Assembly (NCBI RefSeq): GCF_001692325.1
Contig: NZ_LXKN01000019.1
Location: forward strand, 1-64,000
Direction: 5' to 3'
Length of the DNA: 64,000 nt
Origin: Rhizobium sp. AC27/96
GTDB lineage: Bacteria > Pseudomonadota > Alphaproteobacteria > Rhizobiales > Rhizobiaceae
Below, in pieces: positions 8,522-16,711 of the stretch (the stretch's first letter is position 1; the number at the start of each line of letters is the position of its first letter). Both the position numbers and the translations under genes were made by a program. Below the pieces are notes generated by a model. The model made no database searches, had not been told where the DNA came from, and saw nothing but the letters and a program-made list of their open reading frames with translations.

Positions 8522-9133
8522 ATGCTGGACGCCGCTCTGATCAAAGAATGTGCAGACCCTGCCCTCAAGCCCGCGATCGTCGAGCAGTTCGTGACATCAG
8601 CGGGCTCGGCTGATCCCCTCGCCGTCACAGTCAAATCGGGCGGCCGGTTGATCCTCATTCCAAAAGCGGCATCGGCCGATGAGGCGATGGCGATCGTGCG
8701 TCAATATGCAGGTCAGGCCGTCGTTCGCGTCGGCCTCACGCAGCTTCCTGCTGGGATTGGAGTCAAGGATCCGACTGATCTGAATCCCGACCTTGTCGAT
8801 GCCTGCCAAAACCTCCGCAAAGGTACGGCGATGTTCGCCAAGGCCCTGCGGATCGTCGCCAAGTGGTACGGCAACCCCACGAGTAAAGACGTCTTCCCGC
8901 AGATCTTCGAGGACGCCATCTACGCATGGAAGACCGGTGAGTTCGAGGGCGTGAGTGTGTTCCAGGCTTCCGATCCAGGAGGCGACGTGACGGCTGCAAG
9001 CGCGCCGGCCCTGGATGACGATGTCGCCCACCGTGGGAACAAAGGGGATTCGCACCCTGAGCAGTCGGATGAAAATCTCGGCGCGGAATCGGCTGAAATG
9101 CGGATTGACCTGTCGCGGATCGGTGGAAAATGA
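8522..9133 (+). CDS. traH: Conjugal transfer protein TraH
   Basis: 203-residue protein of the rhizobial TraH family, recognised from MLDAALIKECADPALKPAIV and from DLNPDLVDACQNLRKGTAMF in the middle. It has no signal peptide or membrane segment. The last 50 residues are acidic and look disordered. The molecular function is unknown; it is the conserved last gene of the traAFBH operon and is distinct from F-plasmid TraH. AGGAG at 8512-8516 is well placed for the ATG at 8522. The next gene on the right is on the opposite strand and ends 17 bases away. Confidence 0.88.
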   Translation: MLDAALIKECADPALKPAIVEQFVTSAGSADPLAVTVKSGGRLILIPKAASADEAMAIVRQYAGQAVVRVGLTQLPAGIGVKDPTDLNPDLVDACQNLRKGTAMFAKALRIVAKWYGNPTSKDVFPQIFEDAIYAWKTGEFEGVSVFQASDPGGDVTAASAPALDDDVAHRGNKGDSHPEQSDENLGAESAEMRIDLSRIGGK

Positions 9134-9150
9134 TGCCTTAGGGAAGGTGA

Positions 9151-9531
9151 CTAAGCCTCCGGAAGCGAATAGCGCGTGAGAACGGCGCCATCCTCCCCAT
9201 CGAGGGTCACCTCGATGACTTCATTAACAAAATCGCTCGCGCCCGCGAGGTCTCCGAGAATAAGATCAAACAGTTCCCGTTGCAGCGACGGCAGGACCTG
9301 CGGCACGATAATGATCAGTCCGGCGTGCAGTTCTTCTTTGGCATAGAGTTTTCGGAAGTCGCGAGCGTTGTTCGTCACGAAGGTGAAATCCTCCTCGATG
9401 ATCCGAGGCATCAGATCCCAGTCGGTTTCGCCGCTCAGTCCCAGCCAATTCACATGGAAACAATCATGGCCGTGAGTTTGTGCCACGGCCACAAGAGACG
9501 TGTGAAGGCATTCGTCGATAAGAAACCTCAC
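9151..9531 (-). CDS. DUF5615-type PIN-like toxin
   Basis: 126-residue protein starting MRFLIDECLHTSLVAVAQTH, with Asp6/Glu7 at the end of the first strand and TFVTNNARDF near residue 55. This acidic pattern is that of the DUF5615/Mut7-C PIN-like fold, predicted RNases found in toxin-antitoxin pairs. It starts with GTG overlapping the stop of the upstream DUF433 gene (GTGA), as expected for a two-gene antitoxin-toxin operon. Activity is inferred from fold and partner only. The pair may help retain the plasmid by post-segregational killing. The 17 bases to the traH stop hold nothing else. Confidence 0.8.
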   Translation of the reverse strand: MRFLIDECLHTSLVAVAQTHGHDCFHVNWLGLSGETDWDLMPRIIEEDFTFVTNNARDFRKLYAKEELHAGLIIIVPQVLPSLQRELFDLILGDLAGASDFVNEVIEVTLDGEDGAVLTRYSLPEA

Positions 9532-10160
9532 GAGGTCGAGCCGGATTGTTTTGGGACAATCCCATTCCGAAGGCTCAGGCGCTTCACGGATTTGACTTTG
9601 AGACCCTGCTCCGAAAGCTTCCGCGGACGACCCCTGGCCGGATGTGCGGCAGCCCAGATCTCGGCCAGCCCGACCGTACGCTCAGTGAGCGAAGGATAAC
9701 CCTCTAGGATTTCCGCGGTGCTCGCACCCTGGGTCTTCATCGCGGCGATCGTTCTCACCGGAACGCGAGTTCCCTTGAAAACCGGTTCTCCGCCGACGAG
9801 GCCCTTCGTGCTCTCAATCATTCGCTCGGCTTCTCGAAGCGCCTCGGCGCGCGCGGCCAACTGTTCCCGTGCCCGTGCTACATCGACAATGAGATAGTCG
9901 TCTGCCCTCACCGTATCAGCATCGGGGTTCTGATCGATGGTGTCGAATAGACGCTTGCGCCGCTCGGCAGACAAGATCGACCCGACGCCATACCAGAGCT
10001 TCAGCCGAAGGAGATCCTCGTCGTTGAGTGCTCGTCCCTTGCCGCCGATAATATGAGTCGCGATGATCCGCTTGTCGATTGCATTATGCACAGACTTTAC
10101 AGCGATCTCACTGACAGCTGCAGCCTCGGTGGGCGTGTAGGCGTGTGATGTGGTGGCCAT
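9528..10160 (-). CDS. DUF433-domain antitoxin
   Basis: 210-residue protein. The first 50 residues look like a DNA-binding helical part (YTPTEAAAVSEIAVKSVHNA, resembling a MerR/HTH reading head), followed by a helical linker. The DUF433 domain lies at about 118-185, with VFKGTRVPVRTIAAMKTQGA and the ILEGYPSLT strand-turn that marks this family. The tail is basic. DUF433 proteins are usual antitoxins of DUF5615 toxins, and the toxin follows with a 4-base overlap. The ATG at 10160 is chosen because AAGGAG stands about 10 bases upstream; another ATG 9 bases earlier is too close to that site. Confidence 0.82.
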   Translation of the reverse strand: MATTSHAYTPTEAAAVSEIAVKSVHNAIDKRIIATHIIGGKGRALNDEDLLRLKLWYGVGSILSAERRKRLFDTIDQNPDADTVRADDYLIVDVARAREQLAARAEALREAERMIESTKGLVGGEPVFKGTRVPVRTIAAMKTQGASTAEILEGYPSLTERTVGLAEIWAAAHPARGRPRKLSEQGLKVKSVKRLSLRNGIVPKQSGSTS

Positions 10161-10331
10161 AATAATCATTCTCCTTGCGAAGAATATATAATAGGCGCGA
10201 CGCTCATGTAAAGCCCTGATGCAAAGCGGGCTCGGTGGTAGGAACAGGCTCAAGGGTTTCACGGAAACGGATCCGCTGCGAAAGTCACCTCCAAGGCTGG
10301 AAAATTATTCGCCTTTGGCACGATTGGCCAG

Positions 10332-10544
10332 TCAGTTTGATTTCGTCACAAGCTCTGCGGGTTCGACGCCGAGCGCCTCTGATATCTTACCAAGGACGGT
10401 GACGGTTGCAGACCTCTCGGCGCGCTCGATCGCTCCGATATAACGCATACTAAGGCCCGTGCGGTGCGCCAATTCCTCCTGCGTCAGTTCCTTGCCATGG
10501 CGTATTCGACGCAAATTAGTCGCCATGACATCCTTGAGATCCAT
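10332..10544 (-). CDS. Small XRE-family helix-turn-helix regulator
   Basis: 70-residue single-domain Cro/CI-type regulator: LRRIRHGKELTQEELAHRTG (helices 1-2), LSMRYIGAIERAER (recognition helix), then TVLGKISEALGVEPAEL. The size and composition resemble controller proteins of restriction-modification systems, but no R-M genes are adjacent. Two near-identical palindromes lie 22-51 bases upstream of the ATG (see 10566-10595), suggesting autoregulation. It is divergent from traM and upstream of the toxin-antitoxin pair on the same strand, with a 171-base gap. Whether it controls traM, the TA genes or only itself is not known. Confidence 0.85.
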   Translation of the reverse strand: MDLKDVMATNLRRIRHGKELTQEELAHRTGLSMRYIGAIERAERSATVTVLGKISEALGVEPAELVTKSN

Positions 10545-10565
10545 GACGAGAGCGGAACCTGAATC

Positions 10566-10595
10566 GGAACTATTGTTCTAGGAACTATAGTTCCT
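10566..10595. promoter_or_regulatory. Twin palindromic operator upstream of the XRE gene
   Basis: The perfect 16-bp palindrome AGGAACTATAGTTCCT (10580-10595) is immediately preceded by a copy with two mismatches in 14 bases, GGAACTATTGTTCT (10566-10579). The centres are 15 bases apart. Tandem paired operators of this kind are typical of small XRE/C-protein autoregulators. The pair lies in the divergent region between the XRE gene (start 10544) and traM (start 10754). Confidence 0.7.
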
Positions 10596-10753
10596 ATTCC
10601 GCTCTGCACGTGATATTAGTCATCGTGCCGATGTTCCCTCGTGATCTTGGGCGTATGATTGCTGCACGCGGGCAGCGCAATCATGGCTCAAACCAGCACG
10701 GGCACCGAGGCACCTTTTCTGGTGATGAAGCAATGAAATTAGGGGAGAAATGG

Positions 10754-11071
10754 ATGGCTGAAGTGGGCTCCTCCGAAACCGAAAGAGATGGAAGAGCAGC
10801 TGGATACGGTTCGATGCAAAGGTCAGAGCTTGAGACGCTGGCAGTTGCAGCGATTCGAGAACATCGCCAGCTCGTCGCGGCAGACCAGGTTGTCTATGAC
10901 GAGTGGTTGCGCGCAAGCGATGACCCGTCGATCTCAAGTTCCGTGCTTCAGACCCTCCAGGACGAATACCTCGCTCGACAGAAGAGGTCCGAGGCCCAGC
11001 AGGAGGAGCTGTCTGAAATCTTGGACGCACTTGGCTACGTTCCAGACGTGGCTTTGGAAAGCGGCGAATAG
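10754..11071 (+). CDS. traM: TraR antiactivator TraM
   Basis: 105-residue helical protein of the TraM family, which binds TraR and stops it from activating transfer genes at low cell density. The core ELETLAVAAIREHRQLVAAD and the end LSEILDALGYVPDV match the family pattern (conserved central helix and final ILGFIPKV-like segment in Ti TraM). The ATG at 10754 has GGGGAG 6 bases upstream and gives the usual length; a longer frame from 10610 is not supported. It converges on traR, with only three bases between the stops. Confidence 0.88.
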   Translation: MAEVGSSETERDGRAAGYGSMQRSELETLAVAAIREHRQLVAADQVVYDEWLRASDDPSISSSVLQTLQDEYLARQKRSEAQQEELSEILDALGYVPDVALESGE

Positions 11072-11074
11072 ACT

Positions 11075-11779
11075 TCAGACGAGCCCACGATCCTTGGCAA
11101 TGGCAACGAGCTGTGGCACGGACTGGGCGTCATATTTTTTACGCGCCTTATCGAGATAGTGTTGTACGGTTCTGGCATTGATCCCGGTCACCATCGCCGT
11201 TTCAGATGCCGTCTTTCCCTTTGTTGCCCAAATAAGGCAGGTCATTTCGCGGGGCGACAGCATTCGCTTGGGATTCACCGCAGTCTTTGCCGCAATGATC
11301 TTTAGTTGATAATGGATGGCCATCACCAGCTGAACCGCTCTCTTGGAATCCAGCGAAGCTGAAATGTCCACTCCTTGCTCCGATGAAGCGAAGGTCAGCA
11401 TCATCGCGGATCCGAAGCTTCCCTCCACCGGGATGGTTACACCGCAGCGAATACCGTGGTCGATCGCCTCGTCGCGAAACCGCCGCAACGGAGATGATCC
11501 CCGGGAAGGCCAGTCGTCTGCCGTCCAGAAGAATATCTCGCGTTTGCGCTTCGCATCCGTCACCACGGGATCGATGCGCGAATATTCACTGCTGAGATAG
11601 ATGCGCTGCCACCGCTCAGGGTAGGAGTTGAACGTCCTGACTTCGAGACCCTCGGTTTGCAGGTAGGCGAACCGATCATATCCACAGGAATGCGCGAAAT
11701 ATTTAAGCGCACTCTTGATCATGTGCTCGTCCTGCGCAGCTTCCACACTATCGATAAGCGAGCGAACGTGTCCGTCCAC
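11075..11779 (-). CDS. traR: Quorum-sensing transcription activator TraR (LuxR family)
   Basis: 234-residue LuxR-type regulator, the same length as Ti TraR. The autoinducer-binding domain keeps Tyr53, Trp57, Asp70, Pro71 and Trp85 at the positions known to contact the acyl-homoserine lactone in TraR. A C-terminal GerE helix-turn-helix follows (LSPREMTCLIWATKGKTASE, then INARTVQHYLDKARKKY). It starts with GTG behind an AGGAGAG site. It lies 286 bases downstream of trbI on the same strand, and its stop faces traM. It should respond to the signal made by TraI at 22 kb and bind the dyads near traI and repA. The trbI-traR gap holds no other gene. Confidence 0.93.
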   Translation of the reverse strand: MDGHVRSLIDSVEAAQDEHMIKSALKYFAHSCGYDRFAYLQTEGLEVRTFNSYPERWQRIYLSSEYSRIDPVVTDAKRKREIFFWTADDWPSRGSSPLRRFRDEAIDHGIRCGVTIPVEGSFGSAMMLTFASSEQGVDISASLDSKRAVQLVMAIHYQLKIIAAKTAVNPKRMLSPREMTCLIWATKGKTASETAMVTGINARTVQHYLDKARKKYDAQSVPQLVAIAKDRGLV

Positions 11780-12065
11780 GGCACCTCTCCTATGTTCCTG
11801 ACCCGCCGTTATCGTTCATAGACGATGGTCAATCGGGCCACGTGTCTAGTGGGCCGCCGGGTGGCGTTACGATCGGTTTTCCATCGGCAACTAGAGGTGC
11901 TCGCGCCTGGCGAAGCAGTCCCTTGATCCGTGTAGAAAGTATTACCAGCACGGCGGCATCTTCAAGTCGCGCCAATCTAAAAGTCGACTGAGATGCGAAA
12001 GTTTATGCGGACGTGACAACACTGCCACTGATTCAATCGCGGACATGGTCCTTGGCTCTACGTGC

Positions 12066-13364
12066 CTAACTTTGACGATAGGCAGAAGGAAAAATGATGT
12101 CCTGGTCGACGAGTACGTTGAATTTGTACCCCGGACGAATCCGGATCGTTGGCTGAACGTTGAGGTTCTTCGAGATCGTCTCTTCCGCGACGCGGCCGAA
12201 GCTTTCCGCAAAATTCCGCCTCGCAGCATCAGAGGCAGTTTCCTGTGTCGCAAGGGTCGAACTCTCGGGCATCGACATATCGATCCCGGTCCCGATGATT
12301 GCCACCAGAGCCGCCGATCCGAAAGTCCTCCAGAGATGGCGGTCGACCTTGTCCTGGAATCCGCCATATCCTTCCGCGTCAGTTCCTGCCATACTACCGA
12401 TCTGCAGGGTAGACCCATTCGGAAAGATCAGGTCCGTCCAGACGGCAAGAACACGTTCCTGACCGAATGAGACCTTGGAATCATAGCGACCGAACAGCTT
12501 CGCTCCCTGTGGGATTAGAAGGCGATAGCCGGTTGCGCTGTCGTAGACATTCTGGCTGACCTGAGCGGAAATCCGCCCCGGAAGATCGGAATTCAGGCCG
12601 GTGATCAGTGTTGCCGGGATGACCGATCCGCGCTTCAATTCGTATGGTGACATCTGGGGCACGACCTGGTTCGGCAAGTAGCCGAGATCCTTGATATCCT
12701 GATTGAGAAAATCCTCCTTCGACGTCTGCCCGTTCTGATCGATGTTTTGGCCCATCTGGCCGGATTTCATGGCCGCGGCATAAAGGTCTGACGCACTGTT
12801 TGCCGCGATATTCTTCGGCTGGCGCCCGGTGTTATCGGTGGTGCCGGCGACCTTCTCGACATCGGAGATGTCTACTTTAAGCGGCGAATCGAGCGCCGTG
12901 GAACGAGCCTGGAGGCGTGCCATCCGTTGGCGCTGGGCCCCGCGCAAAAATTGCTCATCCTGCTCCCGCTTTAGGCGAGCCCTCCATTCCTCTTCGGATT
13001 CGAGCTTTTGTCGGGGGGCTTGTCGTTCCACTGGTTGGCGCTCGACGGCCGGATCCTGCCTGTCCTTTTTCTCGACGGCGACGGGTGCAGGCTGGAACAC
13101 CTCCTGCTTTTCTGGGTCACCGATAATGCCATCGGTAACGCCTCGCTTGAGCCGGTCGCCGAAACTGGTCGCCGGGCTGTTGGAAGCACCCGCGATGCCA
13201 CCGCGATTGAAAGAAAGTCCTCGCAGTGACAGACCAATCACGACGATACCGACGAACAGCACGACGACAATGATGGCGATGATGATCGGCAGCCGGTTGA
13301 GTCGACGCATACCATTCTCATCGGCGGCCTGGCTGGACGTGCCAAGCTGGAGCGATTGGACCAT
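12066..13364 (-). CDS. trbI: Conjugal transfer protein TrbI (VirB10-like)
   Basis: 432-residue channel scaffold protein of the VirB10/TrbI family, spanning inner membrane, periplasm and outer-membrane core. A single membrane segment lies at about residues 25-48, followed by a Pro/Arg/Glu-rich periplasmic linker (about 75-150). The conserved VirB10 core follows: YELKRGSVIPATLITGLNSD, LLIPQGAKLFGRYDSKVSFG, ERVLAVWTDLIFPNGSTLQI and the final RPGYKFNVLVDQDI. It is the last gene of the traI-trb operon; an 11-base gap separates it from trbH. Confidence 0.95.
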   Translation of the reverse strand: MVQSLQLGTSSQAADENGMRRLNRLPIIIAIIVVVLFVGIVVIGLSLRGLSFNRGGIAGASNSPATSFGDRLKRGVTDGIIGDPEKQEVFQPAPVAVEKKDRQDPAVERQPVERQAPRQKLESEEEWRARLKREQDEQFLRGAQRQRMARLQARSTALDSPLKVDISDVEKVAGTTDNTGRQPKNIAANSASDLYAAAMKSGQMGQNIDQNGQTSKEDFLNQDIKDLGYLPNQVVPQMSPYELKRGSVIPATLITGLNSDLPGRISAQVSQNVYDSATGYRLLIPQGAKLFGRYDSKVSFGQERVLAVWTDLIFPNGSTLQIGSMAGTDAEGYGGFQDKVDRHLWRTFGSAALVAIIGTGIDMSMPESSTLATQETASDAARRNFAESFGRVAEETISKNLNVQPTIRIRPGYKFNVLVDQDIIFPSAYRQS

Positions 13365-13375
13365 GTTAATCTCCG

Positions 13376-13816
13376 TCAGTTGCGCTGCTTGATCGAAAGC
13401 GGACTGACCGGCGTGGTGCCGGCTGCCGTCGGCGTATAGGCGCGGCCGAGAGCGATGGAAGGCGTCGAGATCCGCACCAGCAACTGTCCCTCGAATCCCT
13501 CAATTGCATAGGTAAGCTCGACAGGCTTGATGTCTTTGGCGACTTTACCGTCCGAGACGACTGTATAGCCCCACCCCTTCAGAGCCGCCTCGAGGGCCGT
13601 CGCGAACTCCGACGTATCTTTCTCCATTTTGATCGTGGTCGCAGCACCGGCTGGGCCAATCTGTTCGATCAGACGACTTGCCATGTCGCCGGCGATCGCA
13701 CTCGCAGCCGGTCCGGTGACGGCAACAGGTGTGGAGCTGATGGTCAGTGCATCGTCGGCTGTTTGGCAAGCTGAGAGCAGCGCGACAACGACGAAACACG
13801 CGAGAAGTTTGCCCAT
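13376..13816 (-). CDS. trbH: Conjugal transfer lipoprotein TrbH
   Basis: 146-residue lipoprotein: signal peptide MGKLLACFVVVALLSAC with the lipobox LLSAC placing the lipidated Cys at residue 17. The mature part has DMASRLIEQIGPAGAATTIK and a C-terminal segment typical of TrbH. It is thought to be an outer-membrane-associated channel component with a VirB7-like position, but its function is not well defined. It lies 3 bases after trbG and 11 bases before trbI in the same operon. Confidence 0.9.
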   Translation of the reverse strand: MGKLLACFVVVALLSACQTADDALTISSTPVAVTGPAASAIAGDMASRLIEQIGPAGAATTIKMEKDTSEFATALEAALKGWGYTVVSDGKVAKDIKPVELTYAIEGFEGQLLVRISTPSIALGRAYTPTAAGTTPVSPLSIKQRN

Positions 13817-13819
13817 CGA

Positions 13820-14632
13820 TCACCCTCCCCGCCGGATGGTGATCTGCTCCTTCTGCCAACCGACTCCAGAAACGAGGATCGCTTTGTCTATCGCATAGTC
13901 GACGGTCATCATGTCGTTCTTCATCCGATAATTGACGATGCGGTTCTGTCCGCCGGAGACGACGAAGAGCACAGGTGCATCCTTGCCGGAGATCGACTTC
14001 GGGAACTGAATGTAGGTCTTCACCCCATCGGAATAGACGCGCTTCGGTTTCCACGGAGCACCGCCGCTGATCGAATAGGAAAAGTTCAGCTTATCCGGTG
14101 CCGTGCCGGGAATGCCTCCGGTTTCGAGGCGGGCATTGATGTCAGCGAGCTTGGTCGACACGTCTTCTGGATACTCGAAACCAACACGTGCCATGTACTG
14201 GCTGGGATGGGACTTGAGCTGGATATGATAGGTACGGCGCGATGTCGTAACGACCATCGAAGTGAGAAGGCCTGGCTCCGACGGTTTAACGATGAGATGG
14301 ATGGCCTGCCCGCCTGTGGCCCCCGATGTGGCCGGCTCGACCTTCCAGCGCACGGTGTCGCCGACGAGGACGTCGCGAACGATCTCGCCACCCTGAAGTT
14401 CGATGTCGCAGACCTGCAGAGGAGAGCAGACGACAGAAGGTTGGGTCTCGCCGAACAGAAAGATGACCTTTCCATCCGGACCTGTTGTAACCAGTCCCGG
14501 CGAGCCACGCCATTTGCTGGAAAGGTTTGTGCCCTTCACCTCGTTGCTCGTCATGCCTTGCGCCTGCGCGCCTGCCGCAAACAAGAGCCCAGCCGTGCAG
14601 CCGACGACTGCGATCAATTCTGTTTTCTTCAT
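13820..14632 (-). CDS. trbG: Conjugal transfer protein TrbG (VirB9-like)
   Basis: 270-residue periplasmic/outer-membrane channel protein of the VirB9/CagX family. The signal peptide covers residues 1-26 (hydrophobic stretch ending AGAQAQG). Family signatures include GKVIFLFGETQPSVVCSPLQ, PGLLTSMVVTTSRRTYHIQL, and the C-terminal PKRVYSDGVKTYIQFP and VDYAIDKAILVSGVG motifs. With TrbI and TrbH it should form the core complex. The stop lies 3 bases before the trbH start. Confidence 0.94.
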   Translation of the reverse strand: MKKTELIAVVGCTAGLLFAAGAQAQGMTSNEVKGTNLSSKWRGSPGLVTTGPDGKVIFLFGETQPSVVCSPLQVCDIELQGGEIVRDVLVGDTVRWKVEPATSGATGGQAIHLIVKPSEPGLLTSMVVTTSRRTYHIQLKSHPSQYMARVGFEYPEDVSTKLADINARLETGGIPGTAPDKLNFSYSISGGAPWKPKRVYSDGVKTYIQFPKSISGKDAPVLFVVSGGQNRIVNYRMKNDMMTVDYAIDKAILVSGVGWQKEQITIRRGG

Positions 14633-14649
14633 TGAAGGTATCCCTGCCC

Positions 14650-15312
14650 TTAAAGCTGTGCTGTCCAGTCGAAATCTCGGACATAGAGGCCGATCGGATT
14701 GAGGCGGATCGTCGCCTCATCCTGTGGCGCGGTGAGCGCAACAGTCGCGATGCCGCGGAAACGGCGTGTACCGGTTTCCGCGCCCTTGCGGTCCCGCTCA
14801 TATTCCGTCCAGTCGATCTGATAGGTCTGGTTCGAGAGCGCCACGATGTTGTTGACCTCGATGGCAACGGTCGAGGTCTTCGCCTTCTCGAACGGAGAGT
14901 TGCCTCGGAACCAGGCGTTGACCTTCTCGGTCGACGGATCGGACGTGCGAAGAAGTGCGTAGGTGCGGTCGATATATTGCTTCTGCACCACCGCATCCGG
15001 CGTGATCGAGCGAAAGCTTGTAACAAAGTTGCCAAGTGTAGCGCGCACCACGCGGACATCGGCATACTCGATCTGCTCGGGAAAACCTGCCGTGACCGCC
15101 GTTCCGAGCTTGTCGACCTCGACGATGTAAGGCACGAGCCTGACCTGGGTGCTGAGATACATCGCGTAGCTGAAGCCGATGACGGCCATGACGAGACCGA
15201 GGACACCAACGATGCGCCATGCGGCGGCGGCCTTCACATAGGAGCCATAGCGTTCGCTCCATTCCTGACGGGCGGCAAGGTACGGGTTTTCCGGGGCGCG
15301 ATTCGCTGCCAT
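14650..15312 (-). CDS. trbF: Conjugal transfer protein TrbF (VirB8-like)
   Basis: 220-residue bitopic inner-membrane protein of the VirB8 family: short cytoplasmic N-terminus, membrane segment at about residues 33-52 (AWRIVGVLGLVMAVIGFSYA), then a periplasmic domain with the VirB8-type NTF2-like pattern (VRATLGNFVTSFRSITPDAV and the final WTEYERDRKGAETGTRRFRG). It acts as an assembly factor for the mating channel. It lies 17 bases upstream of trbG and 20 bases after trbL. Confidence 0.94.
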   Translation of the reverse strand: MAANRAPENPYLAARQEWSERYGSYVKAAAAWRIVGVLGLVMAVIGFSYAMYLSTQVRLVPYIVEVDKLGTAVTAGFPEQIEYADVRVVRATLGNFVTSFRSITPDAVVQKQYIDRTYALLRTSDPSTEKVNAWFRGNSPFEKAKTSTVAIEVNNIVALSNQTYQIDWTEYERDRKGAETGTRRFRGIATVALTAPQDEATIRLNPIGLYVRDFDWTAQL

Positions 15313-15332
15313 TTATTTTTCCCTTATCTTGA

Positions 15333-16514
15333 TTACGGTTTGTCGTTGCGTTCCGGAGGAGGCTTCGGTCCACTATGACCGCCGCGCTGTTCATCGAGCT
15401 TGGCGTTGGCCAGTCCGAGAATGGATCCCGCATAAGCACCGGGAGAGCCGATTGCCTTATCCTTAGCAGCCGAGCTTGCTGCGCCCGACACCGATCCGAT
15501 GGCTGCCCCCATTCCACGAAGCGCAGCACCAGCGAGGGAAGAACCCGCTGCTCGCGCGGATTGACCCGCTGCGAAGCCTGCACTGGCACCGCCGGCCGCG
15601 AGGAAGCCAGCACCGGTTGCAAATGACGCCGCTTGTCCGCCGTGGCGGATCGCTTCCATTCCTCCTGACACGGACGCGCCTTGGACAACGCCCTGGATGA
15701 TGTTCGGGACATACATTGCGATGATGAAGACGACGACGGAGATGCCAGCAATAGCCAAAGTCGTGACGAACTGATCCGATGAGGCAGTTGGAGCTTGAGC
15801 AAGGCCAAGCAGAACGTTCGATCCGATCTTGGCGATCATCACCAAGGCCATGAGTTTCATCCCGACGCCAAAGGCGTAGATGAGGTAGCGAATGGCAAAG
15901 TCTTTTGTGAAGGAAGAACCGCCGAGCCCAAGCATGATCATGCCGGCGAGCAGACCAACATACATCTCGACCATGACCGACACGAAAATAGCTGCAACCA
16001 GCGAGAAGGAGATGACGATGATGCCCATGGCGAGGACAGCGGCAATCGCGAGCGCATTGTCCTGGAACACACCGAACCGTGCTTGTTGCGACATTTGGGA
16101 GGCGACGCGGATGCCGGCATCAAACACTTCCGCGGGTGAAGCTGAACCACCGCCGGCGCCAATCTGGAAAAGGCTGTCGACCACCGCGCGCGCAAAGGTC
16201 GGACCTTGGGTCAGAACGAATGCAAAGAACCCGATGAACATGATCCGCCGCACCAGTTCGGCGAACCAGGTGTCCAGCGAGGCTGACTGGATCGCCAGCC
16301 AAACGGCCGCAATGCCGATCTCGATCGTTGCGAGAATCCAGAATAGGGATTTCGCCGCATCCATGATGGTGGTTTCCCACCCTTTCGCGGCGGACGAGAC
16401 CTGGTTTTCAAGCTCGGTGAGGACTTGTCCCTCCTGCGCGAAAGCAGGTGCGACATAGGCGAGGAAAAGGAGACCTGCAATCAGAAACGAACGGGGATCA
16501 GTTGCTTTCACCAT
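15333..16514 (-). CDS. trbL: Conjugal transfer protein TrbL (VirB6-like)
   Basis: 393-residue polytopic inner-membrane channel protein of the TrbL/VirB6 family. After a signal-like N-terminus come at least five hydrophobic segments (about residues 8-26, 58-75, 88-108, 150-185, 225-270). The last 120 residues are rich in Gly, Ala and Ser, typical of TrbL, ending in a Pro/Arg/Asn-rich tail. It overlaps the trbK end by 7 bases. Confidence 0.94.
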   Translation of the reverse strand: MVKATDPRSFLIAGLLFLAYVAPAFAQEGQVLTELENQVSSAAKGWETTIMDAAKSLFWILATIEIGIAAVWLAIQSASLDTWFAELVRRIMFIGFFAFVLTQGPTFARAVVDSLFQIGAGGGSASPAEVFDAGIRVASQMSQQARFGVFQDNALAIAAVLAMGIIVISFSLVAAIFVSVMVEMYVGLLAGMIMLGLGGSSFTKDFAIRYLIYAFGVGMKLMALVMIAKIGSNVLLGLAQAPTASSDQFVTTLAIAGISVVVFIIAMYVPNIIQGVVQGASVSGGMEAIRHGGQAASFATGAGFLAAGGASAGFAAGQSARAAGSSLAGAALRGMGAAIGSVSGAASSAAKDKAIGSPGAYAGSILGLANAKLDEQRGGHSGPKPPPERNDKP

Positions 16515-16711
16515 CTCGGGCGCATCTCCTGACCATCCTTGATCGGTGGGAACTCCTTGCCAGAGCCGAAGAGTTTCTCCCCGGCGGCGCGTAGCTTTTC
16601 GGTGAGCGCCGGTTCGCCTGCGTTTCGTGAATTGACGATCAGCGCTGTCGCCGCAGACGATGCAGCGGCAACAGCCAACAGCAAGGCAATCAGGATGGAG
16701 CGGCTCACCAA
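16508..16711 (-). CDS. trbK: Entry exclusion protein TrbK
   Basis: 67-residue protein with an N-terminal signal or anchor (residues 5-25, Ala/Leu-rich) and a short C-terminal part containing FGSGKEFPPIKDGQEMRPRW. The size, the position between trbJ and trbL and the EMRPRW end fit rhizobial TrbK, linked to entry exclusion in RP4. The trbJ product ends similarly (KMEPRW), which is usual for this pair. There is no lipobox cysteine, unlike RP4 TrbK, so membrane anchoring is inferred from the N-terminus only. It overlaps both neighbours by 7 bases. Confidence 0.85.
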   Translation of the reverse strand: MVSRSILIALLLAVAAASSAATALIVNSRNAGEPALTEKLRAAGEKLFGSGKEFPPIKDGQEMRPRW

